Source: Pedobacter panaciterrae
GTDB lineage: Bacteria > Bacteroidota > Bacteroidia > Sphingobacteriales > Sphingobacteriaceae
NCBI RefSeq assembly: GCF_013204795.1
Contig: NZ_JABMKW010000002.1
Span: forward strand, 79,284-143,283
Length of the DNA: 64,000 nt
Reading direction: 5' to 3'
Each line of letters begins with the position of its first letter. Positions within the stretch are counted from its first letter, which is position 1. The notes under the pieces are model-generated. The model had not been told where the DNA came from and did no database searches. It saw only the letters and a program-made list of their open reading frames with translations. This document shows positions 1-9,585 of this stretch, in pieces. Position numbers and translations under genes: made by a program.

Positions 1-345
1 GAGTTAGGTGCTCCAACGCAGGATGCATATGATGCTTTTAAGCGCATTCGCGATCGCGCCAAACTGGTAACTCCTGCATTTGGCACTTACAGTCAAACAA
101 CATTCCGGGAAGCTGTGTGGAGAGAGCGCTGGCATGAACTGTGTTATGAGCAGATCACCTGGTTTGACATGGTCAGGCTTAGAAAAGTATATAACGAAAC
201 TACACAGGGATTTGATAATTTTGTGGGACATGTGAACCTGAGTTCCAATCAACCTTTACAGAATAAACATCTGCTTTTCCCTATTCCAAGACCTGAGTTG
301 CAAAACAATCCTAACCTTGCCCCTCAAAATCCCGGATATCAATAA
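1..345 (+). CDS. RagB/SusD family outer-membrane lipoprotein, C-terminal part
   Basis: This is the 3' end of a gene that begins before the window; the frame is open from base 1 and stops with TAA at 343-345. The 114 residues have the typical SusD ending: a helical RWHELCYEQITWFDMVRLRK segment, then FPIPRPELQNNPNL and a final NPGYQ. SusD proteins are surface lipoproteins that bind glycans and cap a SusC TonB-dependent transporter. The complete SusD at 4007-5659 ends in the same way (FPIPQ-type motif, NPGYN). It probably belongs to a separate SusC/SusD pair lying upstream, because a terminator follows it before the next SusC gene. Confidence 0.9.
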   Translation, partial: ELGAPTQDAYDAFKRIRDRAKLVTPAFGTYSQTTFREAVWRERWHELCYEQITWFDMVRLRKVYNETTQGFDNFVGHVNLSSNQPLQNKHLLFPIPRPELQNNPNLAPQNPGYQ

Positions 346-368
346 TATCAAATAATTAATCAGGATAG

Positions 369-403
369 AGCCTGCAGTTATATTTTATACTGCAGGCTTT
401 TTT
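369..403 (+). terminator. Rho-independent terminator after the partial SusD gene
   Basis: A 10-bp perfect stem (AGCCTGCAGT at 369-378, ACTGCAGGCT at 389-398) with a 10-nt loop is followed by a T run. It lies 24 bp past the SusD stop codon and separates the two Sus operons. Confidence 0.85.
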
Positions 404-606
404 GTGATTTTTTTGCTACAAAGCTTAGATTTTTATCAATTATATAGCCTCTTTTTTTGCCTTAAATTCCAGTAGTAATTGCTTTATTTTAAGGGGACTT
501 AACTTCTATTTTTCCTTCATATCATTTCAAATTGTAACAATATTGTTTGTAAAAAAAGCAAAAAAAAAATTCTGGTTTGAACAATTTTCTTTAATATTGG
601 CGTTGA

Positions 607-618
607 TAAAACGTTTTA
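607..618. promoter_or_regulatory. CG-centred palindrome, possible LacI-type operator (copy 1)
   Basis: TAAAACGTTTTA is a perfect 12-bp palindrome centred on CG, the usual architecture of LacI-family operators. The identical sequence recurs at 857-868, exactly 250 bp away. Its function is inferred; no LacI regulator gene is in the window. Confidence 0.45.
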
Positions 619-856
619 CTGAAATCTACGTATACCAAATATTCATGAAAAACCAACGATTATTCTTAGCCGCTGCTCTCTCACAAAACATTCAGGTTGT
701 TCCGTTAAAAAAATATTTTCTTTTTATCAATAACCGCTTCAGGGTATAATCTTAGACCCTCTCTCAACTAATCTAATTTTCTCTCTTTTTAGGCTACTTC
801 CAAAGTAGAACCATAGACTTTTTATGCCTACGGTTTTGATGTCTGGAAATAGCTAG

Positions 857-868
857 TAAAACGTTTTA
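857..868. promoter_or_regulatory. CG-centred palindrome, possible LacI-type operator (copy 2)
   Basis: This is the second exact copy of TAAAACGTTTTA, 68 bp before the susC start codon, where it could overlap or flank the promoter. With copy 1 it could allow looping or cooperative binding. Confidence 0.45.
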
Positions 869-935
869 TGCGCTTTTGCAACAGTATGAACTTGAAACAT
901 TTAATAACACTAACTATAATTTAAACTAAAAACCC

Positions 936-3900
936 ATGAACATTAAACTACTAATTGGTACGGGGGTATGTCTACTCTGTTCCATGAGTTTTCGAAGCTA
1001 CTCTGCAACGGAGGGTTATCTGGAAACGAATAATTTAAGCCGGGCCTTATCTCAGCCAGATAGACAGGCTGTTGCGCGCAAAGTAATCATAACAGGGGTA
1101 GTCCTGGATGAAAAATCTCAACCTATACCCGGTGTTGGAGTTAAAACAGCATCAAATAAAGCTACAGTAACTGATGCTAACGGTAAATTCAGCATCGAAG
1201 CCGAAAGTGAGACGGAATTAATTACTTTCTCTTATTTGGGCTATGCAACGCAAAGTAAAGCTGCTGGAAATGGTACTGCGCCATTAACTATTAAAATGGC
1301 GCTTGATGAAGGTGTGAACCTTGATGATGTTGTTGTGGTAGGAGTAGGTTACGGAACATTAAAGCAAAAAGAGGTTACTTCATCTGTAGCTCACGTAGGT
1401 AGAGAAGATTTCAGACAAAGTGGTTCAAGAAACCCACTAGATCTTATCCAAGGTAAAGTCGCTGGTCTTCAAATTTCCAGACCGGGCGGATCTAATCCGA
1501 ATTCAGGTGTAAGCGTTCAGCTAAGGGGAGCAGTAACTGCCACGGGTAACGGAACACCTTTATATGTAATTGACGGTATACCCGGAGGTAACCCTGATCT
1601 TTTGCAACAAGATGATATTGCTTCGGTAGACATTTTGAAAGACGGATCTGGAGCTGCAATATATGGTACCAGTGCCAATGCCGGTGTAATTCTAATCACC
1701 ACCAAAAAAGGTAAATCAGGACCTGCTACATTTGATTACTCTTCATATTTTAGAAAGGAGTATATCCAAAACAGACCAGATTTCTTAACCGCTGATGAGT
1801 TTAGACAGAAAATTGCTTCTGGCGAACTTAAACAACAAGATTTTGGTCACAGTACTGATTTTTTTGATGACTTGATCAATCACAACAACTTTTCTCAGAA
1901 TCATAACCTGGCATTAACCGGTGGTTCGGATAAAACCAGCTATCGTGCCAGTGTAAATTACAGGAATCTTGATGGGATTGCCCGTGAAAACGGTCGCGAG
2001 GAGTATGGACTGCGTTTAAATGTAAATCAAAAGGGACTAAACGACAAGTTAAATGTGCAGCTTAATTTAGCTACCAACATCAACAAAGCAAACATGTTAG
2101 GTGGTGGCGGTTGGGAAAGCGAGTCTACAAAAAACCCGACATTATCTAATTTTAATGACGATGGTAGTTACCGTTTTGACTTGACCAGTACCAATGAGTA
2201 TGCGCGTTTAGCCCAGCAAACCTCGTACAGGAAACAGCAAACGAGCTCTGCCGATGCAAAGGCAGAGCTGGAAATTGTTAAGGGGCTGAAAGCTTCAATT
2301 TTCGGATCGGTACAGCGCAATAGCTACACGGATGGACAATATCGCTTAAAAGCTAGTGAAGATTCAATGGAAAATACAGATTTTCCAGGTGGTGGCTATG
2401 CCTATAAAGGTGACTTTCTAGAGCAGAAATATGCCTTGGAACCAACAATTCAATATGAAAATACCTTCGCTGATAAACATAAAATAACCGCAATCGGTGG
2501 TTACAGCTATAGATACGAAATTCAGGAGGCATCTAGTTTGGAAAACAGAGGCTTTATCAATGATGTATTTCATGAAGATAATATAGGTGCTGGTGCAGCC
2601 CTGGGTGTTGGAAAAGCAGGTATGTCCAGCTCAAAATCTGACAACACATTGATCGCTTTTTTTGGAAGGGTGAATTATGTTTTCAATGACAAGTATATGG
2701 CGCAATTTATTTTACGTCATGAGGGTTCTTCGAAATTTGGTAAAAACAACAGATGGGGTAATTTCCCAGCAGTATCTCTTGGATGGAATATGTCTCAGGA
2801 AGATTTCATGAAGGATGTTAAGTTTATCAACTATCTGAAATTGAGAGCAGGTTATGGTATGACTGGTAATGCACCTACAGCAAATAATGTTTCAAGAGTT
2901 ATGCTTGGAGGAGGTGGTAAATATCTGTATCCGGATGGTAGCTATTATGAAACATATGGCCCAACCACCAATTATAATCCTGATTTGAAATGGGAATCAA
3001 AAAGAGAGTTAAATATTGGTGTTGATTTTACCATGTTCGACAATAAATTGACCGGATCATTGGATGTGTTTAACCGTAAAACCAAAGATCTCCTTGATCG
3101 TTATACCTCTCCTCAGCCTCCATACGTAGTCAGGGAAATTTGGACTAACGTAGGTACATTTTCATCGAAAGGGATTGAGTTAGCATTAGGCTATAAAGCC
3201 ATAACTACAGAAGACTTTTCTTGGAATACCAATTTAACTGCGAGTACTACTAAGAACGTTATGGACAGTTATTCAAACTCTCAATATGTTGTTAAGTTTA
3301 TCCAAAAAGGAGATATACAAGGAGCAGGTGACCTAGGGCAAGCTTTTACCATTTTTGAAGGTAAACAAATAGGTGTATTCTATGGAAAGAGATTTGCTGG
3401 TTTTACAGATGATGGTAAGTGGCTATTCTACAATAGAAATGGCGAGAAGGTTAGAAATGATCAAATCAACAATTCAAGAGATGATTTAAATGCAACAGAT
3501 CTTGCACCAATTGGAAATGCAGTACCTAAATATTATGCATCATGGGCCAACAATTTCAGATACAAGAACTTTGATTTAAGCATCTTCCTAAGAGGAAAAT
3601 TTGACTTTGATATATTAAATACAACGGCTTTAAGCTACGGAAATAAGTCTGCCTGGAGTGGAAATATCTTAAAAGAAGCCTTCACTAAATACAGCCAGAT
3701 CAACGATACGTACATGTATTCTGATTACTATGTAGAGAACGGAAGCTTTGTGAAAATTGACGAGATCACTTTAGGATACAACTTCAAATTGAAAACTAAA
3801 GGCTTGAGAAACCTGAGGGTGTATGTAACAGGTCAGAACTTGGCTACAATTACTGGTTATTCGGGTAATGATCCTGATTATGTATTGGATACGGGAATTG

Positions 3901-3995
3901 GTAATGAGGACAATGGTAGATTTTTAGGAATTGACACTAGGGGGCCTTATCCAAGTACACGTTCTTTCTTAGTAGGTCTAAATGTTGGATTTTAA
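936..3995 (+). CDS. SusC/RagA family TonB-linked outer-membrane receptor
   Basis: This 1019-residue protein is the outer-membrane, TonB-driven channel of a glycan uptake locus. It has a signal peptide, a carboxypeptidase-D regulatory-like beta-sandwich from about residue 49 (VIITGVVLDEKSQPIPGV), a plug domain from about residue 130 (GYGTLKQKEV, then LYVIDGIP and the YGTSANAGVILITTKKG end), and a long beta-barrel ending in LVGLNVGF. Length and order are normal for SusC. The SusD partner starts 11 bp downstream, and GH92 and GH125 mannosidases follow, so the likely substrate is an alpha-mannoside such as yeast mannan or N-glycan fragments; that substrate is inferred from the neighbours. Two identical palindromes upstream are candidate regulator sites. 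Confidence 0.95.
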   Translation: MNIKLLIGTGVCLLCSMSFRSYSATEGYLETNNLSRALSQPDRQAVARKVIITGVVLDEKSQPIPGVGVKTASNKATVTDANGKFSIEAESETELITFSYLGYATQSKAAGNGTAPLTIKMALDEGVNLDDVVVVGVGYGTLKQKEVTSSVAHVGREDFRQSGSRNPLDLIQGKVAGLQISRPGGSNPNSGVSVQLRGAVTATGNGTPLYVIDGIPGGNPDLLQQDDIASVDILKDGSGAAIYGTSANAGVILITTKKGKSGPATFDYSSYFRKEYIQNRPDFLTADEFRQKIASGELKQQDFGHSTDFFDDLINHNNFSQNHNLALTGGSDKTSYRASVNYRNLDGIARENGREEYGLRLNVNQKGLNDKLNVQLNLATNINKANMLGGGGWESESTKNPTLSNFNDDGSYRFDLTSTNEYARLAQQTSYRKQQTSSADAKAELEIVKGLKASIFGSVQRNSYTDGQYRLKASEDSMENTDFPGGGYAYKGDFLEQKYALEPTIQYENTFADKHKITAIGGYSYRYEIQEASSLENRGFINDVFHEDNIGAGAALGVGKAGMSSSKSDNTLIAFFGRVNYVFNDKYMAQFILRHEGSSKFGKNNRWGNFPAVSLGWNMSQEDFMKDVKFINYLKLRAGYGMTGNAPTANNVSRVMLGGGGKYLYPDGSYYETYGPTTNYNPDLKWESKRELNIGVDFTMFDNKLTGSLDVFNRKTKDLLDRYTSPQPPYVVREIWTNVGTFSSKGIELALGYKAITTEDFSWNTNLTASTTKNVMDSYSNSQYVVKFIQKGDIQGAGDLGQAFTIFEGKQIGVFYGKRFAGFTDDGKWLFYNRNGEKVRNDQINNSRDDLNATDLAPIGNAVPKYYASWANNFRYKNFDLSIFLRGKFDFDILNTTALSYGNKSAWSGNILKEAFTKYSQINDTYMYSDYYVENGSFVKIDEITLGYNFKLKTKGLRNLRVYVTGQNLATITGYSGNDPDYVLDTGIGNEDNGRFLGIDTRGPYPSTRSFLVGLNVGF

Positions 3996-4006
3996 TTAAT
4001 AAAAAA

Positions 4007-5659
4007 ATGAAAAGTAAATCACTTATATATACCGCGTTGGTTGGCGCAATGTGTTTAACAAGCGCTTGTACCAAACTTGATGAAAATGCGTACGACGAAA
4101 TCGCTGCAGATGATTTCTATAACAATAAAACAGAAGTCATATCTGCGGTTTTAAGGCCGTATACACATGCCAATGCTTGGGCTACCCCTTCCGGACAAGA
4201 CGGCTGGTGGAGACTTGCAGAGCTATCCGGGGATCAATTGGCTTGGCCAACCAAAGGTCGTCATGGTGAAGATGGTGGTAAATGGAAAAGATTGCACTAC
4301 CATACCTGGACTGTTGACGAAGGAGGAATCAACAACGCATGGGTGCTGATGTACTGGGGAATGGGGCTTTGTAACAGTGCCATTTCAAATATCGAGACTC
4401 GTGATATTGCAAAAATGGGTATCACACAGGCAGAAAAAGATGCCTATATCGCTGAACTGAAATTACTTCGTGCTTTCCATTATTTAAAGCTAATGGACTT
4501 ATTTGGGAATATTCCGATCACAACAGCGATTCCAGAAGGTTCATCTGTAGAACTTCCTAATACTACCAACAGAGCTGAAGTATTTGCATTTATTGAGAGT
4601 GAGATTAAAGCTAATATTGAAAAAGCGCCTAAGGCATCGAGAGCAACGCTTGGCCGGATGAATCAGGCAGCAGGTTATGCAATGTTGGCGGAGCTTTATT
4701 TGAATGCGGAGGCATGGATAGGCACTCCCAGATGGGATGATTGTATCGCAGCAACTGATAAAATAATCTCAGGAGAGGCGGGAGGACAAAATGGAAGCAT
4801 GGCTTTAGATCCAAACATTTCAGACCAGTTTAAAAGCACTAATGATCTGTCTAAAGAAGTGATCTTCTCAATTGCTTACGATTATAAAATTGCCAATTTT
4901 GCTACAGGCTTTCCATCAGAATTCTATCACTTTAAACAACAGGAAATCTATGGCGGTGGCCGTAATGGTAACGATGGTATTGTTGTAATTCCTGGCGTAT
5001 ACACCACCTACAAAGACGCTGACAAACGTAAATCTGATTGGTTGTTAATTGGTAAAATGGTTAAGTTTTCGGATGGAAAAACACCTGTTTTGGCTTCTGA
5101 AGAATACAAAGATCTGCAATTAGAATTTGTGGATAATATCCAGAAAAACAAAACTGGCTCTAAAGTCTCTAATATGAGTGAAGGTGAAGAGAACAGCGGT
5201 GTTCGTTTTAATAAATATAAATTAGGCAATCAATTTCCAGGCCCTGGTGGGAAACCCGAAATTGATCCTAATTATAATAATACCGACTGGAACATCTACC
5301 GCTTAACCTGGATTTATTTTGCAAAAGCAGAAGCGATTATGCGTAAAAACGGTGGCGTTGCAACAGGGGAAGCAGTACAATTAGTCAACGATTGTAAAAA
5401 ACGTGCATTCACTGAGGCTGACTGGGCTGCTAATGCATACACGACTTCAACACTTACAATGGATGAGTTGTTAGCTGAACGCGGACGTGAGTTCATTTTT
5501 GAAGGTTTCAGAAGGGATGACTTAATCCGCTTTGGTAAATTTGCTACAGGTTTATGGTGGGACCATACACCTAGTAATGCAAACAAGGCTTTGTATCCAA
5601 TTCCGCAGCAGCAGCGTAATTTAAATTCTAAGCTTACTCAAAACCCAGGTTATAATTAA
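4007..5659 (+). CDS. RagB/SusD family nutrient uptake outer-membrane lipoprotein
   Basis: This 550-residue surface glycan-binding lipoprotein is the partner of the SusC protein encoded just upstream. The lipobox LTSAC puts the lipidated cysteine at residue 21. The N-terminal SusD-like region (ELKLLRAFHYLKLMDLFGNIP) and the C-terminal SusD part (LLAERGREFIFEGFRRDDLIRFGKF, shown here only as a landmark, then YPIPQQQ and NPGYN) are both intact. It lies 11 bp after susC and should share its transcript. A strong terminator follows at 5691-5731, so the mannosidase genes may have extra promoter input. Confidence 0.95.
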   Translation: MKSKSLIYTALVGAMCLTSACTKLDENAYDEIAADDFYNNKTEVISAVLRPYTHANAWATPSGQDGWWRLAELSGDQLAWPTKGRHGEDGGKWKRLHYHTWTVDEGGINNAWVLMYWGMGLCNSAISNIETRDIAKMGITQAEKDAYIAELKLLRAFHYLKLMDLFGNIPITTAIPEGSSVELPNTTNRAEVFAFIESEIKANIEKAPKASRATLGRMNQAAGYAMLAELYLNAEAWIGTPRWDDCIAATDKIISGEAGGQNGSMALDPNISDQFKSTNDLSKEVIFSIAYDYKIANFATGFPSEFYHFKQQEIYGGGRNGNDGIVVIPGVYTTYKDADKRKSDWLLIGKMVKFSDGKTPVLASEEYKDLQLEFVDNIQKNKTGSKVSNMSEGEENSGVRFNKYKLGNQFPGPGGKPEIDPNYNNTDWNIYRLTWIYFAKAEAIMRKNGGVATGEAVQLVNDCKKRAFTEADWAANAYTTSTLTMDELLAERGREFIFEGFRRDDLIRFGKFATGLWWDHTPSNANKALYPIPQQQRNLNSKLTQNPGYN

Positions 5660-5690
5660 ATAATAATTCCTTAGGATTTTCCTAAGTATC

Positions 5691-5731
5691 AAGAACGGGT
5701 GATTGTTAACAACAATCACCCGTTCTGTTTT
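5691..5731 (+). terminator. Strong hairpin terminator after susD
   Basis: A perfect 16-bp inverted repeat (5691-5706 with 5710-5725, loop AAC) is followed by a T run. It lies between susD and the GH92 gene and may lower downstream enzyme expression relative to SusC/SusD. Confidence 0.9.
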
Positions 5732-5827
5732 TAAAAGTTATTTTATTTTCATATTATTGGGATACTAAATCGTTTTAAACCAAATATAAAACCCCTTAGA
5801 TAGGTAATAAGGGAGAACCACACAAAC

Positions 5828-8089
5828 ATGAAACTAAAAACTATTTTAATCGCATTTGTATTGCTGCTCAATGTTGCATTTGCGCAACAGCCAGATCTGG
5901 TGCAATACGTAAACACCCTGCAGGGTACCAATTCTAAACATGAACTTACAAGGGGTAATACATACCCTACAACAGCGCTACCTTTTGGCATGCATACATG
6001 GACCCCACAAACGGGTAACAATGGAGATGGCTGGAAATACCAATATTTTAAGAAAACCATTCGCGGTTTTCAACAAGCCCATCAATGCAGTTCGTGGACA
6101 AATGATTATTGCGTATTTTCTTTAATGCCGGTTACAGGAAAGCTAGTTGTAAATGAAAATGATCGCCAGACTGGTTTTGACCACAAGAATGAAATTGCTA
6201 AACCTAATTACTACAAGGTAAAACTCGATAATGATATTGTTACTGAAATTGCCCCAACAGAAAGGGGAGCGCACCTGCGTTTTACTTTTCCTAAGAATGG
6301 TAAAAGTTACCTTGTTTTGGACGGATACACCGGTTTAAGTGAGGTAAAGATCTATCCTAAAGAAAAAAAGATCACAGGGTATGTTCATAACGGCCGTATA
6401 AGAGACAGCCTGAATAGCTATTTCGAAATCATTTTTGATAAACCGTTTGTAAAGTATGGTACCTGGGATAACACTAATAATGCAATATCAGAAGGTACAT
6501 TAACAGCACAGGGTAAAGGGAAGGGTGCTTACATCGAGTTTAAACCTGGCGAAATGGTACAAGCGAAAACGGCGTCATCCTACATCAGTGAAGATCAGGC
6601 AAGCTTAACTTTAAAAAGAGAGTTAGGGAAGTTTAAAACCCTGGATCAAACAAAAGCTGCGGGCGCAAAAATATGGAATGACCATTTGGGTAAGATCCTT
6701 GTAGAAGGCGGATCGGAAGAGGATAAAGCTACATTCTATTCTTGCTATTTCAGAGCAAGCTTGTTTTCAAGACAATTCTTTGAATATGATAAAGATGGTA
6801 AACCTTATTATTTTAGTCCGTATGACGGTAAAGTGCACCAGGGATACATGTTTACTGACACTGGTTTCTGGGATACCTTCCGTGCCCAGTTTCCACTAAA
6901 TACTATTATGCAGCCTACAATGCATGGCCGTTATATGCAGGCAATGTTGGATGCGCAGGAGCAATGCGGATGGCTTCCATCCTGGTCATTCCCTGGAGAG
7001 GGGGGAAGTATGATTGGTAATCACGCCATTTCTTTATTGGCTGATGCCTGGGCAAAAGGGATCAGAACATTTAATCCGGAACAAGCGCTAAAAGCATATC
7101 TTCATGAGGCAACCAATAAAGGTCCATGGGGCCCCGCCAATGGCCGCCATGGTTGGAAGGAATATTACGAACTGGGTTACGTCCCATATCCCGAATACAG
7201 AGAGGCCACAGCAAAAACGCTGGAATATGCTTACGATGATTTTTGTGGCTATAATCTGGCAAAAATGACCAATAACGATTTCTATGCTGATGTATTTAGC
7301 AGACAGATGTATAACTATAAAAATGTTTACGATCCGGTTACCCGCTTTATGCGCGGTAAACAAAAGGATGGCAAATGGGTGCCTAATTTTGACCCCATCG
7401 AATGGGGTGGTCCGTTTACAGAAGGCAACGCATGGCACTATCAATGGTCGGTATTTCAAGACGTTCAAGGGCTAATCAATCTGATGAAAGGTGAACAGAA
7501 TTTCACTGCTAAATTGGATTCTGTATTTACTGAACCCAATAAAGTTAAGGTAGGTACTTATGGTGGCTTAATCCACGAAATGACAGAGATGGTGATGGCC
7601 AATCTGGGCCAGTACGCACATGGTAATCAGCCAATACAGCATATGATTTACCTATATAATTATGCCGGTGAACCATGGAAAGCACAATTCCATGCACGAG
7701 ATGTAATGTATAAACTTTATAATTCTACAGAAAATGGGTATCCTGGCGATGAAGATCAGGGCCAAACTTCTTCATGGTATGTATTAAGTGCAATGGGTTT
7801 TTATAGCGTTTGTCCGGGTACAGATCAATATGTTATTGGCAGTCCAATGTTCAAAAAAATTACAATTAGCCTGGAAAATGGCAAGAAATTTATCATAGAG
7901 GGAAACAACAATAACAAAGAAAACTTTTACATTAGTGCAGCCGCGCTGAATGGAAAAACATATACCAAAAACTATATCACACATAGTGACATTACCAATG
8001 GGGGTATATTGAAATTTGAAATGAGTAATAAACCAAATCTGCAAAGAGGCCTTTCTGGTGATGATAAGCCTTTTTCTTTATCAAAATAA
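5828..8089 (+). CDS. GH92 family alpha-mannosidase
   Basis: This 753-residue secreted glycosidase starts with a signal peptide ending in NVAFAQQ (about residue 19), followed directly by DLVQYVNTLQGT, typical of GH92 enzymes. Family landmarks include MHGRYMQAMLDAQEQCGWLP, HEMTEMV (H583, E584; E584 is the probable general acid) and GDEDQGQTSSWYVLSAMGFY (D641 and D643, the probable catalytic-base region). GH92 enzymes are calcium-dependent exo-alpha-mannosidases, mostly alpha-1,2 or alpha-1,3; linkage cannot be told from sequence alone. The GH125 gene begins 4 bp after its stop. The pairing suggests sequential trimming of alpha-mannosides in the periplasm. Confidence 0.93.
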   Translation: MKLKTILIAFVLLLNVAFAQQPDLVQYVNTLQGTNSKHELTRGNTYPTTALPFGMHTWTPQTGNNGDGWKYQYFKKTIRGFQQAHQCSSWTNDYCVFSLMPVTGKLVVNENDRQTGFDHKNEIAKPNYYKVKLDNDIVTEIAPTERGAHLRFTFPKNGKSYLVLDGYTGLSEVKIYPKEKKITGYVHNGRIRDSLNSYFEIIFDKPFVKYGTWDNTNNAISEGTLTAQGKGKGAYIEFKPGEMVQAKTASSYISEDQASLTLKRELGKFKTLDQTKAAGAKIWNDHLGKILVEGGSEEDKATFYSCYFRASLFSRQFFEYDKDGKPYYFSPYDGKVHQGYMFTDTGFWDTFRAQFPLNTIMQPTMHGRYMQAMLDAQEQCGWLPSWSFPGEGGSMIGNHAISLLADAWAKGIRTFNPEQALKAYLHEATNKGPWGPANGRHGWKEYYELGYVPYPEYREATAKTLEYAYDDFCGYNLAKMTNNDFYADVFSRQMYNYKNVYDPVTRFMRGKQKDGKWVPNFDPIEWGGPFTEGNAWHYQWSVFQDVQGLINLMKGEQNFTAKLDSVFTEPNKVKVGTYGGLIHEMTEMVMANLGQYAHGNQPIQHMIYLYNYAGEPWKAQFHARDVMYKLYNSTENGYPGDEDQGQTSSWYVLSAMGFYSVCPGTDQYVIGSPMFKKITISLENGKKFIIEGNNNNKENFYISAAALNGKTYTKNYITHSDITNGGILKFEMSNKPNLQRGLSGDDKPFSLSK

Positions 8090-8092
8090 AAC

Positions 8093-9508
8093 ATGAAACG
8101 AAGAATCTTTTTACAAAACACCGGGTTATTGGCAGCCGGACTTATGGTAGACAAAGTATCATTTGCTGCAGCACCAGATTTTCCTGTTGTCAGAGTACCT
8201 GAATCAAAAAGACACTTTCAAAGTAAAGCTGTAGAAAGTGCAATAGCTGAATTCAAAAAGAATGTCAAAAACAAGGAATTAGGATGGTTATTTGAAAACT
8301 GCTTTCCTAATACTTTAGATACTACGGTAACTTATACAGAACAAAATGGTAAGCCTGATACTTATGTTATCACTGGTGATATTGATGCTATGTGGCTGCG
8401 CGATAGTACAGCTCAGGTAACACCTTACTTATCGCTTGTAAAGGATGATAAAAAACTGCACGATATGATTGCGGGTGTAATTAACCATCAGGTAAAATGT
8501 ATTCATAAAGATCCCTATGCAAATGCATTTTATGGCGATGAAACGAAAGAAGGGGAGTGGAAAACCGATATTACCGACATGAAACCGGGTATTCATGAGC
8601 GCAAATGGGAAATTGATTCATTATGTTACCCAATCCGTTTAAGTTATCAATATTGGACGTTAACTAAAGATACAGCACCGTTTGATACAGCCTGGAGAGA
8701 TGCAATTGCTTTAATTGTGAAGACTTTTAAAGAACAGCAAAGAAAAGACGGTCTGGGACCATATCATTTTCAACGCAAAACATCCTGGGCTACTGACGGC
8801 GTACCATTAAGTGGTTACGGATATCCAGTAAAACCAGTTGGGTTAATCTGTTCTTCTTTCCGTCCTAGTGACGATGCAACTATATATAACTTCCTTGTTC
8901 CTTCTAATTTCTTTGCTGTTATCAGTTTAAAACAAGCAGCAGAAATATTGAAGGCAGTAAATAAAGATACTGCTCTGGCAAATGAATGTATTGCCTTGGC
9001 AACTGAAGTTGAAAATGCATTGCAGAAATATGCGATTGTAACACACCCTGAATTTGGTAAGGTATATGCATTTGAGGTAAATGGATATGGCAGTTTCAAT
9101 ATTATGGACGATGCTAACGTACCTAGTTTACTGGCACTTCCTTATTTAGGTGCAGTAAAACCTAATGATCCCGTATACATCAATACACGCAAACTAATTC
9201 TTTCATTAGAAAACCCTTTCTATTTTGAGGGTAAGGCCGGAAAAGGAATTGGAAGCCCACATACGGGATTAGATAAGATCTGGCCAATCAGTGTTGTAAT
9301 GAGAGGATTAACGAGCAACAATGATGCAGAAATTAAGCAATGTTTGCAAACATTGCAAAGCTGTCATGGTGGTACGGGATTTATGCACGAATCTTTTAAT
9401 AAAAACGATGCTAAAGATTTTACCAGATCTTGGTTTGCATGGTCGAACACAATTTTTGGCGAGCTGCTTTGGAAAATTTACAAAGAAAAACCTCACCTTT
9501 TGGTGTAA
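8093..9508 (+). CDS. GH125 family exo-alpha-1,6-mannosidase
   Basis: This 471-residue protein belongs to the metal-independent GH125 (formerly DUF1237) family. Landmarks are TGDIDAMWLRDSTAQV, CSSFRPSDDATIYNFLVPSN, and the C-terminal MHESFNKNDAKDFTRSWFAW. The N-terminus (MKRRIFLQNTGLLAAGLM) resembles a Tat-type leader with two arginines, as is common for Bacteroidota GH125 proteins. It probably removes alpha-1,6-linked mannose after GH92 has removed side residues. It lies 4 bp after the GH92 gene and ends before a terminator shared with the convergent ROK gene. Confidence 0.93.
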   Translation: MKRRIFLQNTGLLAAGLMVDKVSFAAAPDFPVVRVPESKRHFQSKAVESAIAEFKKNVKNKELGWLFENCFPNTLDTTVTYTEQNGKPDTYVITGDIDAMWLRDSTAQVTPYLSLVKDDKKLHDMIAGVINHQVKCIHKDPYANAFYGDETKEGEWKTDITDMKPGIHERKWEIDSLCYPIRLSYQYWTLTKDTAPFDTAWRDAIALIVKTFKEQQRKDGLGPYHFQRKTSWATDGVPLSGYGYPVKPVGLICSSFRPSDDATIYNFLVPSNFFAVISLKQAAEILKAVNKDTALANECIALATEVENALQKYAIVTHPEFGKVYAFEVNGYGSFNIMDDANVPSLLALPYLGAVKPNDPVYINTRKLILSLENPFYFEGKAGKGIGSPHTGLDKIWPISVVMRGLTSNNDAEIKQCLQTLQSCHGGTGFMHESFNKNDAKDFTRSWFAWSNTIFGELLWKIYKEKPHLLV

Positions 9509-9522
9509 ATAATGGTCTAAGT

Positions 9523-9558
9523 AAAAGGGAGTTGTTTTTTCTTAAACAACTCCCTTTT
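9523..9558. terminator. Bidirectional terminator between GH125 and the ROK gene
   Basis: A 15-bp perfect stem (9523-9537 with 9544-9558) has T-rich tracts on both strands. It lies between convergent genes and can serve both. Confidence 0.88.
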
Positions 9559-9585
9559 CAATTATACCTAAAGCAGTAGTTTTGA

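Larger units (their letters stand above)
404..935. other. Long A+T-rich control region upstream of susC
   Basis: This stretch of about 530 bp has no convincing gene. The 68-codon frame at 543-749 is lysine/phenylalanine-rich and has no recognisable domain. What stands out is one 12-bp palindrome present twice (607-618 and 857-868). I see no clear TAnnTTTG promoter box. The region probably holds the promoter and regulator sites of the mannoside locus. Confidence 0.5.

Noticed and set aside
543..749. A 68-codon frame upstream of susC
   Set aside because: Its composition is that of random A+T-rich DNA, it contains one of the two palindromes, and it has no domain.
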